A stretch of DNA of 64,000 bases from contig NZ_AP024590.1 in the NCBI RefSeq assembly GCF_018323985.1, forward strand, positions 496,001-560,000. Direction: 5' to 3'. The first letter of the stretch is position 1. Every line of letters starts with the position of its first letter. The translations under genes and the position numbers were made by a program. The notes beneath the pieces are model-generated. The model was not told where the DNA came from, did not search any database, and was given only the letters and a program-made list of their open reading frames with translations. Shown here one piece after another: positions 12,275 through 23,794 of this stretch. The stretch is from Enterobacter kobei (GTDB lineage Bacteria > Pseudomonadota > Gammaproteobacteria > Enterobacterales > Enterobacteriaceae).

Positions 12275-12304
12275 AAACCGACGCCAGAAGCGTCGGTTTT
12301 TTTA
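12275..12304 (+). terminator. Rho-independent terminator of aaeXAB
   Basis: A perfect 10-bp stem (AAACCGACGC / GCGTCGGTTT) with a five-base loop is followed by a run of T (12297-12303). It separates aaeXAB from the aldehyde dehydrogenase gene downstream. Confidence 0.9.
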
Positions 12305-12352
12305 TGGCTATACTTAATGTTATTGCCCGAAAATCGAGGATCAGGAGGACAT

Positions 12353-13807
12353 ATGGCAACGCAGGCACTGCAGGATCACGCGCTATTTCAGACAGGCTAT
12401 TTTGTTGATGGTGTATGGAAAACCCTGGAAACCACGTTTGAGGTGACGAACCCCGCAACGGGGGAGGTGATCGCGAAGGTCGCCAAAGCCGGTAAAAAAG
12501 AGACGGAAGAGGCCATTGCTGCGGCCAGTCGTGCCTTTCCCGCGTGGCGCGCAAAAACGGCCAAAGAACGCTCCACCATCCTCTACCGCTGGTATGAACT
12601 GATTATCGAGAACAAAACCTGGCTCGGACAGCTGATGACTGCCGAGCAGGGTAAGCCACTGAAAGAGGCTGAAGGCGAAGTGGACTATGCCGCCAGCTTT
12701 ATTCAGTGGTTTGCCGAGCAGGCCAAGCGCGCTAACGGTGAAATCATTCCGCCCGCTAAAGCCGGCTCGCGTATTTTTGCCACCCGTGAACCTGTTGGCG
12801 TGGTGGCGGCGATCACGCCGTGGAACTTCCCGATGGCCATGCTGACCCGTAAGCTTGGCCCGGCGCTGGCGGCAGGCTGTACTGCCTTGATCAAACCTGC
12901 AAATAATACGCCGCTCAGCGCCTTTGCCTTGATCCAGCTCGCGAAAAAAGCGGGGGTACCGGATGGCGTGCTTAACGCTGTAGCGGGCACCACCGCGGAG
13001 ATCAGCGACGCCATCATGGCCAGCCCGGAAGTACGCAAAATCTCCTTTACTGGATCGACGGCGGTCGGCAAAACGCTGATGCGTAACGCTGCGGAAACCA
13101 TGAAAAAAGTGTCGATGGAGCTGGGCGGTAACGCGCCTTATATCGTCTTCGAAGATGCTGATATTGACGCTGCGGTGCAGGGGGCGATTGCCAATAAATT
13201 CCGTAACGCCGGGCAGGTATGCGTCAGCGTCAACCGTTTCTATATCCACGAGTCGGTCTATGACGCCTTTGTCGGCAAACTCGCCAGTGCCGTCAGCGCC
13301 CTGAAAGTGGGCAATGGCGTTGAAGAAGGGGTGGTGGTCGGCCCGCTGATCGAATCCTCTGCGGTGGATAAAGTCCGTGAACACGTTGAGGACGCCGTGG
13401 CGAAGGGCGCGAAAGTGCTGGCTGGCGGCAAAGCTCATGCGCTGGGCGGTAACTTCTGGGAGCCGACGGTGCTCGGCGACTGTAGCGAGGGCATGAAGCT
13501 GGCCGCCGAAGAAACCTTTGGGCCGCTGGCTGCCTGTTTCCGTTTTACCTCGGAAGAGGAAGTGATCCGCCGCGCCAACGATACGCCGTTCGGGCTTGCC
13601 GCGTATTTCTATACGCAAAATCTGGCGCGCGTATTCCGTGTCTCACAGGCCATTGAAAGCGGCATGATTGGCGTTAATGAGTGTGCGGTCTCGACCGAGG
13701 TCGCCCCCTTCGGTGGCGTGAAAGAGTCAGGCCTTGGTCGTGAAGGCTCGGTGCTGGGGCTGGAAGAGTTCCTGGAAGTGAAAACCCTGCATCTGGGGGG
13801 ATTATAA
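12353..13807 (+). CDS. NAD(P)-dependent aldehyde dehydrogenase, succinate-semialdehyde dehydrogenase-like
   Basis: A 484-residue member of the aldehyde dehydrogenase superfamily, related to GabD but clearly a paralogue. The cofactor motifs TPWNFP (155-160) and SFTGST (231-236), the general base Glu256 (MELGGN) and the nucleophile Cys290 (GQVC) are present. GabD has a second cysteine two residues later (redox switch); here it is Ser. ATG 12353 follows a consensus AGGAGG. The gene has its own space after the aaeB terminator, and E. coli has no gene here between aaeB and yhcO. The substrate may be succinate semialdehyde or, given the neighbouring aromatic acid exporter, an aromatic aldehyde; the sequence does not decide. 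Confidence 0.85.
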   Translation: MATQALQDHALFQTGYFVDGVWKTLETTFEVTNPATGEVIAKVAKAGKKETEEAIAAASRAFPAWRAKTAKERSTILYRWYELIIENKTWLGQLMTAEQGKPLKEAEGEVDYAASFIQWFAEQAKRANGEIIPPAKAGSRIFATREPVGVVAAITPWNFPMAMLTRKLGPALAAGCTALIKPANNTPLSAFALIQLAKKAGVPDGVLNAVAGTTAEISDAIMASPEVRKISFTGSTAVGKTLMRNAAETMKKVSMELGGNAPYIVFEDADIDAAVQGAIANKFRNAGQVCVSVNRFYIHESVYDAFVGKLASAVSALKVGNGVEEGVVVGPLIESSAVDKVREHVEDAVAKGAKVLAGGKAHALGGNFWEPTVLGDCSEGMKLAAEETFGPLAACFRFTSEEEVIRRANDTPFGLAAYFYTQNLARVFRVSQAIESGMIGVNECAVSTEVAPFGGVKESGLGREGSVLGLEEFLEVKTLHLGGL

Positions 13808-13853
13808 ACATCAGCGGCGGCACTCGCCGCCTGTGCGCGCTGGGTGGCTGGCA

Positions 13854-14129
13854 ATGAATAGTATTTATACTTTTGATTTTGATGAAATAGAGGATCAGAC
13901 GGATTTCTATCGTCAGTTTGCACGCGCCTTTAATATTGCGCGGGAAAAGGTGCACGATCTGGATTCCCTCTGGGAAGTGGTGACCGGCGGTGCTTTACCC
14001 GTACCGCTGGAAATAGAATTTACCCATCTCGCAGAGAAAGAGCGTCGCCGCTATGGCGCGCTGATCCTGTTATTTGACGAAGCAGAAGAAGAGCTGGAAG
14101 GGGCGCTACGTTTTAATGTCCGTGCCTGA
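13854..14129 (+). CDS. yhcO: Barstar-family protein YhcO
   Basis: A 91-residue acidic protein of the barstar (barnase inhibitor) fold family, 90 residues in E. coli. The conserved C-terminal half contains [14 protein letters not shown]. No barnase-like nuclease gene is next to it, so an inhibitor role is not supported by the context and the function remains unknown. I chose the ATG at 13854 ([13 protein letters not shown]) over one seven codons upstream by similarity to E. coli. It converges with yhcN and shares a hairpin terminator region with it. Confidence 0.9.
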   Translation: MNSIYTFDFDEIEDQTDFYRQFARAFNIAREKVHDLDSLWEVVTGGALPVPLEIEFTHLAEKERRRYGALILLFDEAEEELEGALRFNVRA

Positions 14130-14132
14130 GAC

Positions 14133-14159
14133 AAAAAAAAGCCCCTGCTGTGCAGGGGC
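14133..14159 (-). terminator. Intrinsic terminator of yhcN
   Basis: The stem GCCCCTGC / GCAGGGGC (14141-14148 with 14152-14159) has a three-base loop. On the minus strand it is followed by a run of eight U (AAAAAAAA on the plus strand, 14133-14140). It terminates yhcN and lies just after the yhcO stop. Confidence 0.88.
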
Positions 14160-14183
14160 AATAAAGTGGCATTGCAGAGGGAA

Positions 14184-14447
14184 TTATTTATAGAGTTCTG
14201 CAGTCGCGTGCCAGTTGTCACCGGTACGCGCTTCAATGATGCGATAAGAAGACGCACCTTCTTGTTCAGCTTTTTTATCCAGCGCAGCACGGATATCCAT
14301 CGGGGATGAACTTACACCACCCACGGACACGGTACCGATGGACTGACGATTCTGTGCCTGGTCGCTGCCGATAGAGTTAGCGGCAAAAGCGCCAAAGGAC
14401 AGGACGGAAAGGATGCTCAGGGTCGCTACGGTTGTTTTGATTTTCAT
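14184..14447 (-). CDS. yhcN: YhcN-family periplasmic stress protein
   Basis: An 87-residue protein with a clear signal peptide (MKIKTTVATLS...SFGAFA, cleavage after about residue 22) and a small BhsA/McbA/YhcN domain ending DNWHATAELYK. Members are small periplasmic proteins induced by acid, peroxide or other envelope stress; E. coli YhcN responds to acid and hydrogen peroxide. Length equals that of E. coli YhcN. It is read leftward from the argR side as a single gene. Confidence 0.93.
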   Translation of the reverse strand: MKIKTTVATLSILSVLSFGAFAANSIGSDQAQNRQSIGTVSVGGVSSSPMDIRAALDKKAEQEGASSYRIIEARTGDNWHATAELYK

Positions 14448-14816
14448 GATGTTTACCTCGTCGAATTCTTTTACTGAAGGCCTTTCTTTGTGACCTTCAT
14501 CACAGAATCAAGTATACACTAGTCACGCGAATAATTAATACCATGCTAATGGTTTCGGCGTGGTTTTGGTTACTGATCTGACGATTTATATTCCTGAAAA
14601 GCATTAAAAACGACGGTTTTTTATCCGTGTCGATGCATATAATTTTAAAAATCATAGGGATAGATGATTTTGATTTTTTGTGCGGTTCTATTCACTGGGT
14701 GAATGTAATGGGACAGGAAATCGCACTTTCTGTTAAAGAAATGTGGGTGATAAATAGCGGAAAAGGGGAGAACCGCAGTGGGATCCCCCGGGAGTTAGCT
14801 GTGGATGAGAATGAAA
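14448..14816. other. Intergenic region upstream of yhcN and downstream of argR
   Basis: 369 bases without a convincing gene. The part next to yhcN should hold its promoter. The centre is AT-rich. A possible 79-codon frame at 14627-14866 on the plus strand has no recognisable product, no good ribosome binding site and runs antisense into argR, so it is not called. No clear terminator for argR was found. Confidence 0.5.
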
Positions 14817-15290
<474 letters not shown>

Positions 15291-15321
15291 TCACCCGTGG
15301 AATGGCGAGAGAAACACCATT

Positions 15322-15350
15322 ATTATGCATATAATTGAATTTTTATGCAA
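15322..15350. promoter_or_regulatory. Tandem ARG boxes (argR autoregulation)
   Basis: Two adjacent imperfect palindromes, around ATTATGCATATAATTGAAT and ATTGAATTTTTATGCAA, resemble the ARG box consensus TNTGAATWWWWATTCANW. They lie 35-63 bases upstream of the argR start, as in the autoregulated E. coli argR promoter. Confidence 0.65.
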
Positions 15351-15648
15351 ATAGTCAACCCGATTAAAGGCTGAAATAATGTAATGAAAGGGCGCGATTT
15401 TATCAAAAAACGTTATCGATAAACATGCCTGTATCACGTGTCTTGAATTTGGTTAAAAGTAAATTAAATGTTATCAAAATGATGTTGTTTTGATGGCTTT
15501 AACAGGTGTATTGTACCGCCACGGCTCGGTTGCTGACGCTGTAAAGCAGTACGCTTCCTTACAAAACAGTGGGAAGTGAATGATGCTAAAAGCGTGCGAG
15601 GCCGCATTCTTTTGTCATGGATATTGTTAACATTTACCGAAGTATTAA

Positions 15649-16641
<993 letters not shown>

Positions 16642-16666
16642 CCGCCTGCGCGGTGCCTGAATGCTG

Positions 16667-16697
16667 AAAAAAGCCGGAATTCTGTTCCGGCTTTTTT
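16667..16697. terminator. Bidirectional terminator between mdh and degS
   Basis: The stem AAGCCGGAA / TTCCGGCTT has a five-base loop, flanked by an A-run on the left and a T-run on the right. It can therefore end transcription of mdh rightward and of degS leftward. Confidence 0.9.
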
Positions 16698-16704
16698 ACG
16701 TCTG

Positions 16705-17772
16705 TCAGGTAGTGGCTGGGTATTCCTGAATGGTGACCTTGAGCGAGAGTTTTTTGTCTTCGCGCATCACTTCGACCGGAATTTCTGAACCAGGGCGGAT
16801 CTCCGCCACCTGATCCATGGTTTCCAGCGCGGAAACCGCCGGCTTGTTGTTCACCGAAATGATCACGTCGTTCACCTGGATGCCAGCGCGAGCCGCCGGG
16901 CCGTCCGGTGCCACTTCATTTACCACGATCCCCTGGATCTGATCGATGCCGCCACCCTGAGTATGTAGCGGGGCGATCTCTCTGCCGCTGATGCCGATAT
17001 AGCCGCGGATCACGCGCCCGTCACGGATCAGCTTATCCATAATTTTGGTCGCCAGCTGGAATGGAATGGCAAAGCCGATACCTTCCGGCGTTTCGCCGTC
17101 GTTGCTCTTGTCAAAGGAGAGGGTATTGATGCCCATCAGCTCCCCCAGCGAGTTCACCAGCGCACCGCCGGAGTTGCCGTGGTTGATGGAGGCGTCAGTT
17201 TGCAGGAAGTTCTGTCGCCCTGACGGGTTCAGGCCGATACGACCGGTGGCGCTGACGATCCCCTGCGTAATGGTCTGTCCGAGGTTGTACGGGTTACCAA
17301 TCGCCATGACTACGTCGCCGATATGCGGCATGCGTTTAGGATTGATGGGGATCACCGGTAAGCCGCCGGTGGCGTTAACTTTCAACACCGCCAGATCGGT
17401 CAAGGCGTCGGAGCCAACCAGTAAGGCTTCAAACACACGACCGTCCTGCAGCGCGACGATAATCTGGTCGGCGTCGTTGATCACATGTTTGTTGGTAATA
17501 ATGTAGCCGCGCTCGTCCATGATCACCCCTGACCCCAGGGTGCGGATCTCCAGCTGGTTATTAGCGGAGGCATTTACGCTGCGGTTATAGACGTTAACGA
17601 CAGCCGGTGCCGCACGGCGTACCGCCTGGTTGTAGCTCACCGGCGTGTCATCAGCACTGTCAAATTTAGGTGCCGACAGAGGGCTGAACTGGCGTAAAGA
17701 GGGCACAGCAGCCAGAAGAAGGCCACCAACAATCAAACCGATTGCAACGGAGCGTATGAGCTTTACTAACAT
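16705..17772 (-). CDS. degS: Site-1 envelope stress protease DegS
   Basis: A 355-residue inner-membrane-anchored serine protease. It has an N-terminal anchor (about 5-25), an HtrA-type trypsin-like domain with His in TNKHVI, Asp in ALTDLAVL and Ser in GNSGGAL (near 201), and one PDZ domain (about 255-350). When its PDZ domain senses exposed C-termini of outer membrane proteins, DegS cleaves RseA and starts the sigma-E response. It lies downstream of degQ on the same strand, 88 bases away. Confidence 0.97.
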   Translation of the reverse strand: MLVKLIRSVAIGLIVGGLLLAAVPSLRQFSPLSAPKFDSADDTPVSYNQAVRRAAPAVVNVYNRSVNASANNQLEIRTLGSGVIMDERGYIITNKHVINDADQIIVALQDGRVFEALLVGSDALTDLAVLKVNATGGLPVIPINPKRMPHIGDVVMAIGNPYNLGQTITQGIVSATGRIGLNPSGRQNFLQTDASINHGNSGGALVNSLGELMGINTLSFDKSNDGETPEGIGFAIPFQLATKIMDKLIRDGRVIRGYIGISGREIAPLHTQGGGIDQIQGIVVNEVAPDGPAARAGIQVNDVIISVNNKPAVSALETMDQVAEIRPGSEIPVEVMREDKKLSLKVTIQEYPATT

Positions 17773-17819
17773 GATGCAGGCGTCACCAGAGAGAGAATGG
17801 GCAGCATAACATGAGTTAA

Positions 17820-17849
17820 CCGGACATCACACGTGGGGATGATGTCCGG
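17820..17849. repeat. Hairpin between degQ and degS
   Basis: CCGGACATCA (17820-17829) and TGATGTCCGG (17840-17849) form a perfect 10-bp stem with a 10-base loop in the 88-bp degQ-degS gap. No U-tract follows on the minus strand, so it is more likely an RNA-stability or partial attenuation element than a full terminator. Confidence 0.6.
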
Positions 17850-17860
17850 CACCCCAAAAC

Positions 17861-19231
17861 CTAACGTAATAATAAATAAAGCGTATCGTTACCGCGCACC
17901 ACATGCAGGGCAATGATATTGGGCTTGGCTTCCAGCACTTTGCGCATTTCCGCTATCGACTGCACGCGGTCCCGGTTGACGCCAATAATAACATCATCTT
18001 TATGCAGACCGGCCTGCGCGGCAGGACTGCTTTTTTCCACATCAGAGATAGTGATGCCTTTGGTGCCATCTTTTAACTGACCGTCGTTTAAGGTCGCGCC
18101 CTGCAACGCCGGGGCGATCATTTCCGCGCTGGCTGAAGATGACGTGCTCTTATCGAGCGTCACTTCCACGTCCTGCGGTTTACCGTCGCGCAGCAGACCC
18201 AGCTTCACTTTCGAGCCCGGCTCGGTAGTGGCGATACGGGAACGCAGTTCAGCAAAGCTATTGAGCGGTTTACCGTTGAGGCTGACTATCACATCACCGG
18301 ATTTAATGCCTGCTTTGGCAGAGCCTGAGTTTGGCAGCACTTCGCTGACGAACGCGCCGCGCTGAACGTTGAGGTTAAAGGCTTTGGCGATATCCGCGCT
18401 CATTTCCATGCCTTTAATGCCCAACAGCCCGCGCTTGATTTCACCAAACTGGATCAGCTGTTTCGCGAGGGTTTGCGCCATATTACTCGGAATGGCGAAA
18501 CCAATTCCGACGCTGCCGCCGCTTGGGGCAAGAATGGCCGTATTAATGCCGATAAGTTCGCCGTTCAGGTTCAACAGCGCACCGCCGGAGTTACCGCGGT
18601 TGATGGAGGCATCCGTCTGGATAAAGTTTTCCAGTCCTTCAAGGTTCAGTCCACTACGGCCCAGTGCCGATACAATCCCTGACGTGGCGGTCTGGCCGAG
18701 GCCAAACGGGTTACCGACGGCGACGGCAAAATCGCCCACCCGCAGGGTATCGGAATCAGCGACGGCGATTTGTGTCAGATTGGTCGCGTTTTGCAGTTGC
18801 AGCAGCGCGATGTCGCTCTGGTCGTCACCGCCTATCAGTTTGGCATCAAACTCACGACCATCATTCAGCTGCACGCTGATTTTCTGTGCCTGGTTGATGA
18901 CGTGATTGTTGGTCAGCACGTAGCCTTTGGCGGCATCAATAATCACCCCGGAACCGAGACCTTCAAACGGCTGCGCCTGCTGATCCGGCGCGTCCTCACC
19001 AAAGAATTTTTTTAGTTCTTCCGGCACCTTCGGATTTTGCTGCACCGCAGTGCCTTCAACCTGCACGCTGACGACCGCAGGCAAGACTTTTTCCAGCATC
19101 GGCGCGAGGCTTGGGATCGCCGCCTGACCCGGAACCTGTGACGGCAACGCCGCCAGGGTCTGAAACGGCGCTGACAGCGCTAACCCGACACCTAACGCTA
19201 ACGCACTCAACAGCTGATTTTTTTTCTTCAT
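17861..19231 (-). CDS. degQ: Periplasmic serine endoprotease DegQ
   Basis: A 456-residue HtrA-family protease and chaperone of the periplasm. It has a signal peptide (MKKKNQLLSALALGVGLALS..., cleavage after about 27), a protease domain with TNNHVI, SDIALLQL and GNSGGALLN, and two PDZ domains (about 255-345 and 365-455). It ends LYLLLR. It degrades misfolded periplasmic proteins with DegP-like specificity. degQ precedes degS in the same orientation, as in E. coli. Confidence 0.97.
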   Translation of the reverse strand: MKKKNQLLSALALGVGLALSAPFQTLAALPSQVPGQAAIPSLAPMLEKVLPAVVSVQVEGTAVQQNPKVPEELKKFFGEDAPDQQAQPFEGLGSGVIIDAAKGYVLTNNHVINQAQKISVQLNDGREFDAKLIGGDDQSDIALLQLQNATNLTQIAVADSDTLRVGDFAVAVGNPFGLGQTATSGIVSALGRSGLNLEGLENFIQTDASINRGNSGGALLNLNGELIGINTAILAPSGGSVGIGFAIPSNMAQTLAKQLIQFGEIKRGLLGIKGMEMSADIAKAFNLNVQRGAFVSEVLPNSGSAKAGIKSGDVIVSLNGKPLNSFAELRSRIATTEPGSKVKLGLLRDGKPQDVEVTLDKSTSSSASAEMIAPALQGATLNDGQLKDGTKGITISDVEKSSPAAQAGLHKDDVIIGVNRDRVQSIAEMRKVLEAKPNIIALHVVRGNDTLYLLLR

Positions 19232-19402
19232 TGATGCTGGCTCTCGTAACCTGAAGTGTAAGGAAAAACGCCCCGTAACAGAGGGATGTTATTGAAATTT
19301 CGCACGGGTAACAATGAGGACAATGACTAAATAATAGCTGGGATGAAAAAGAAGAGGCGGGCGCAGCCTGCGCGCCCGTAAAAATGATGGCTCAACAGTC
19401 GG

Positions 19403-19801
19403 TTAATCGCGTTTCGGGGCACCGCGCAGCAGGCCCGACGCACCTTCTGAATAGTCACGCGGCATCTGTACCGGTGCCTGATCGTTACCCGCTTCCGATT
19501 CAGAAAGACGATTACGGAACGGGTTCATCTCAGCAGACATTTCCGGCAGCAGCTGGCTGGAGCTTTTTGCCATGTGCTGATACAGCTGGCGATAATCATG
19601 GGCCATGTTATCAAGCAGTTCAGCGCTGTGGGCGAAATGGCCGACTAACTCTTCACGGTACTCTTCCAGCTCGGCTTTATTTTTTTCCAGCTCGTATTGC
19701 AGGGCCTGCTGGTTGCGTAACTTGCGATTACCGAAACGCATGGCTACAGCACCGATCACGATGCCGACGACTAAACCAATTAGCGCATATTCCCAGGTCA
19801 T
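19403..19801 (-). CDS. zapG: Z-ring-associated protein ZapG (YhcB)
   Basis: A 132-residue inner membrane protein with one N-terminal membrane segment (MTWEYALIGLVVGIVIGAV), a coiled-coil region (about 30-90) and a disordered acidic tail. E. coli YhcB/ZapG links cell division and envelope synthesis. The ATG at 19801 is preferred because GGGAG lies six bases before it. The in-frame ATG at 19807 touches that ribosome binding site. A GC-rich hairpin near 19358-19378 followed by pyrimidines may terminate the gene. It diverges from zapE. Confidence 0.92.
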   Translation of the reverse strand: MTWEYALIGLVVGIVIGAVAMRFGNRKLRNQQALQYELEKNKAELEEYREELVGHFAHSAELLDNMAHDYRQLYQHMAKSSSQLLPEMSAEMNPFRNRLSESEAGNDQAPVQMPRDYSEGASGLLRGAPKRD

Positions 19802-19994
19802 GAACATCTCCCGTTGTCTTGTGATTCCGTAGGGTGTTGGCAGGGAGGCTCCTCGCCTGTGCCTGATTATGCCACTATAACCGCTAATTCCGTATAAGTG
19901 GAATCCCAGGGCTGCATCGCGTAGTGTGGAACGGCCTTTTTTTCGTCAACCGTGAACGGCGGCATACCGATACTCAAGGAATAACAATAACATC

Positions 19995-21119
19995 ATGCAA
20001 AGTATTACCCCCACATCGCGATATCAGCAAGCCCTGGATGCGGGCACGCATCAGCCAGACGACGTTCAGCGCGATGCCGTAAATCGTCTCCAGGCAATCT
20101 GGCAACAACTGACGCAAACCTCCACGACGACTGCGCCCCGCGGTGGTCTGCTGGCGAGCTTTAGCAAACTGCTGGGTAAGAAAGACGAACCGGCCATCGC
20201 CCCCGTACGCGGTTTATATATGTGGGGCGGCGTCGGGCGCGGCAAAACCTGGCTGATGGATATGTTTTATCAAACCCTGCCCGGTAACCGTAAACAGCGT
20301 CTGCACTTTCACCGCTTTATGCTGCGCGTCCATGAAGAGTTGACGGCGTTACAGGGAGAGACCGATCCGCTGGAAATCATTGCCGATCGCTTTAAAGCCG
20401 ACACCGACGTGCTCTGCTTTGATGAGTTTTTTGTGTCCGACATTACTGACGCTATGCTGCTTGGCGGCCTGATGAAAGCGCTGTTCTCGCGCGGCATTAC
20501 GCTGGTGGCAACGTCCAACATTCCGCCGGATGAGCTTTACCGCAACGGCCTGCAACGCGCGCGCTTCCTGCCGGCGATTGAGGCGATCAAGGCCAACTGC
20601 GACGTGATGAACGTGGACGCAGGCGTGGATTACCGTCTGCGTACCCTGACGCAGGCGCATTTGTGGCTCTCGCCCTTAAATGACGAGACGGCGCAGCAGA
20701 TGGAAGCGCTGTGGCTGGCACTGGCGGGCGCACCGCGCGCGCAGCAGCCGACGCTTGAGATCAATCATCGCCCGCTGCAAACCCTGGGTGCGGAAAATCA
20801 GACGCTGGCGGTGTCCTTTACCACGCTCTGTGTTGAGGCGCGTAGCCAGCATGATTACATCGCGCTGTCGCGCCTGTATCACACGGTGATGCTATTTGAT
20901 GTGCCGGTAATGACGCCGCTGATGGAGAACGAAGCACGGCGCTTTATCGCGCTGGTGGATGAATTCTACGAACGCCACGTGAAGCTGGTGGTCAGCGCGC
21001 AGGCGCCGCTGCATGAGATCTACCAGGGCGAGCGGGTGAAGTTTGAATTCCAGCGCTGCTTATCCCGTTTGCAGGAGATGCAAAGCGAGGAGTATTTAAA
21101 GCGCGAGCATCTGGCCTGA
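19995..21119 (+). CDS. zapE: Cell division ATPase ZapE
   Basis: A 374-residue AFG1-like P-loop ATPase (E. coli 375). The Walker A motif is GGVGRGKTWL near residue 80 and the Walker B-like CFDEFFVSD near 140. ZapE associates with the Z ring late in division and is needed under anaerobiosis and heat. It is transcribed divergently from zapG and stands upstream of the L13/S9 operon, from which it is separated by a promoter and leader region. Confidence 0.95.
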   Translation: MQSITPTSRYQQALDAGTHQPDDVQRDAVNRLQAIWQQLTQTSTTTAPRGGLLASFSKLLGKKDEPAIAPVRGLYMWGGVGRGKTWLMDMFYQTLPGNRKQRLHFHRFMLRVHEELTALQGETDPLEIIADRFKADTDVLCFDEFFVSDITDAMLLGGLMKALFSRGITLVATSNIPPDELYRNGLQRARFLPAIEAIKANCDVMNVDAGVDYRLRTLTQAHLWLSPLNDETAQQMEALWLALAGAPRAQQPTLEINHRPLQTLGAENQTLAVSFTTLCVEARSQHDYIALSRLYHTVMLFDVPVMTPLMENEARRFIALVDEFYERHVKLVVSAQAPLHEIYQGERVKFEFQRCLSRLQEMQSEEYLKREHLA

Positions 21120-21196
21120 ATGCCGTGCCAGAGATGGCGCGGGGAAAAGTATCGTCGCAATCACAAAAAGGGGTCGATCTTTGTACCCGACTTCCC

Positions 21197-22199
<1,003 letters not shown>

Positions 22200-22234
22200 T
22201 CTGTTTCTGCTCACGCAGAATACAGTTGGCGAAA

Positions 22235-22259
22235 AAACCCGCTCCGGCGGGTTTTTTTA
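22235..22259 (+). terminator. Intrinsic terminator of rplM-rpsI
   Basis: The stem ACCCGC / GCGGGT with a TCCG tetraloop is flanked by an A-run and followed by seven T. It lies 36 bases after the rpsI stop. Confidence 0.9.
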
Positions 22260-22512
22260 TGCCTGAAAATTTAGTTCTCCATCCTAATCGATTGATTCCT
22301 GCCTCTTTTTGAGCATTTGCGCAATACCCTCACCACAAAGCCCGCAAAATCTGGTAAACTATCATCCAATTTTGTGCCCAAATGCCGGGGATAGTTCATT
22401 TTTTGTTTAAATATTGAACAATGAAATGTACCCGGGTGGATGGATTACTTACATCTGGCGAGCCACGTTGTGGTTTGCAGCAGTAATATTCTGAATATAC
22501 CTGGAGGTTTTC
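22260..22512. other. Intergenic region with sspA promoter
   Basis: No gene seen. A TAAACT hexamer (in TGGTAAACTATCATCC, about 22353-22358) is a candidate -10 for sspA, leaving a leader of about 150 bases. A ribosome binding site GGAGG (22503-22507) precedes the sspA ATG. Confidence 0.5.
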
Positions 22513-23151
22513 ATGGCTGTCGCTGCCAACAAACGTTCGGTAATGACGCTGTTTTCTGGTCCTACTGACATCTATAGCCACCAAGTCCGCATCGTGCTGG
22601 CCGAGAAAGGTGTTAGTTTTGAAATTGAGCATGTGGAGAAGGATCATCCGCCTCAGGATCTGATTGACCTCAACCCGAATCAAAGCGTCCCGACACTTGT
22701 AGATCGCGAGCTGACCCTATGGGAATCTCGCATCATTATGGAATATCTGGATGAGCGTTTTCCGCATCCGCCGCTGATGCCGGTATACCCGGTTGCGCGT
22801 GGTGAAAGCCGCCTGTACATGCAGCGTATCGAAAAAGACTGGTACTCACTGATGAACGTTGTCGTGAACAGTACCGGTGCTCAGGCAGATACCGCTCGTA
22901 AACAACTGCGTGAAGAGCTGCTGGCTATCGCGCCGGTATTTGGACAGAAGCCTTACTTCCTGAGCGATGAGTTTAGCCTCGTCGACTGCTATCTGGCACC
23001 GCTGTTATGGCGTCTGCCGCAACTGGGTATTGAACTCAGCGGCGCAGGGGCTAAAGAGCTGAAAGGCTATATGACTCGCGTATTTGAACGCGATTCTTTC
23101 CTCGCTTCACTGACAGAAGCCGAACGCGAAATGCGCCTTGGCCGGGGTTAA
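22513..23151 (+). CDS. sspA: Stringent starvation protein A
   Basis: A 212-residue RNA polymerase-associated protein with a glutathione S-transferase fold: thioredoxin-like N-terminal domain (about 10-85) and helical C-terminal domain (about 90-205). It acts with sigma-70 holoenzyme in stationary phase, in acid tolerance and in phage P1 late transcription, and is not an active transferase. It forms an operon with sspB, five bases downstream. Confidence 0.97.
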   Translation: MAVAANKRSVMTLFSGPTDIYSHQVRIVLAEKGVSFEIEHVEKDHPPQDLIDLNPNQSVPTLVDRELTLWESRIIMEYLDERFPHPPLMPVYPVARGESRLYMQRIEKDWYSLMNVVVNSTGAQADTARKQLREELLAIAPVFGQKPYFLSDEFSLVDCYLAPLLWRLPQLGIELSGAGAKELKGYMTRVFERDSFLASLTEAEREMRLGRG

Positions 23152-23156
23152 TAAGC

Positions 23157-23654
23157 ATGGAAATGTCACAACTGTCTCCACGCCGTCCGTATCTGCTGCG
23201 CGCATTCTATGAATGGTTGCTGGATAACCAGCTCACGCCGCATCTGGTGGTAGATGTGACCCTGGAAGGTGTGCGTGTGCCAATGGAATATGCTCGTGAC
23301 GGGCAGATTGTGTTGAATATCGCGCCGCGTGCTGTCGGCAATCTGGAACTGGCTAACGACGAAGTGCGCTTCAACGCGCGTTTCGGCGGTGTGCCGCGCC
23401 AGGTGTACGTCCCGCTGGCTGCCGTACTGGCAATTTATGCCCGTGAAAACGGTGCAGGCACCATGTTTGAGCCGGAAGCGGCTTATGATGGTGATGCCAT
23501 TTCTCTCAATGACGATGACGAGAGCGCCCCGTCAGAAAGCGAAACGGTCATGTCCGTTATCGATGGTGACAAGCCCGATAACAGTGATGACAACGATCCT
23601 GATGACGATCCGCCGCCGCGTGGTGGCCGTCCGGCGTTACGCGTTGTGAAGTAA
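23157..23654 (+). CDS. sspB: ClpXP adaptor SspB
   Basis: A 165-residue adaptor that tethers ssrA-tagged peptides and RseA fragments to ClpXP. An N-terminal substrate-binding domain (about 1-115) is followed by a flexible Asp/Glu-rich linker and the ClpX-binding tail RGGRPALRVVK. The ATG at 23157 gives a protein of the E. coli length. A terminator follows directly. Confidence 0.96.
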   Translation: MEMSQLSPRRPYLLRAFYEWLLDNQLTPHLVVDVTLEGVRVPMEYARDGQIVLNIAPRAVGNLELANDEVRFNARFGGVPRQVYVPLAAVLAIYARENGAGTMFEPEAAYDGDAISLNDDDESAPSESETVMSVIDGDKPDNSDDNDPDDDPPPRGGRPALRVVK

Positions 23655-23659
23655 ACTGA

Positions 23660-23685
23660 CAGGCCCCAACGGGCCTGTTTTTTTT
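23660..23685 (+). terminator. Intrinsic terminator of sspAB
   Basis: The stem CAGGCCC / GGGCCTG with a CAAC loop is followed by eight T, immediately after the sspB stop. Confidence 0.92.
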
Positions 23686-23794
23686 GCCTTCGAGAATGCC
23701 TTCACGACGCGTGGACGCCAGCCGCACCTTTCGCCAGCCCATTATTCCTGTGTTATGATGACCTTGCTGTCACACTCTACTGATTTCGGGCGCT

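Noticed and set aside
12383..13618. 411-codon minus-strand frame antisense to the aldehyde dehydrogenase
   Set aside because: The composition is typical of a mirror frame of a GC-rich gene, with no recognisable domain. The plus-strand enzyme is complete with all catalytic motifs.
13854..14129. yhcO as a barnase-barstar toxin immunity pair
   Set aside because: No barnase-like ribonuclease or secreted toxin gene lies next to it, and yhcO is conserved alone at this place in E. coli.
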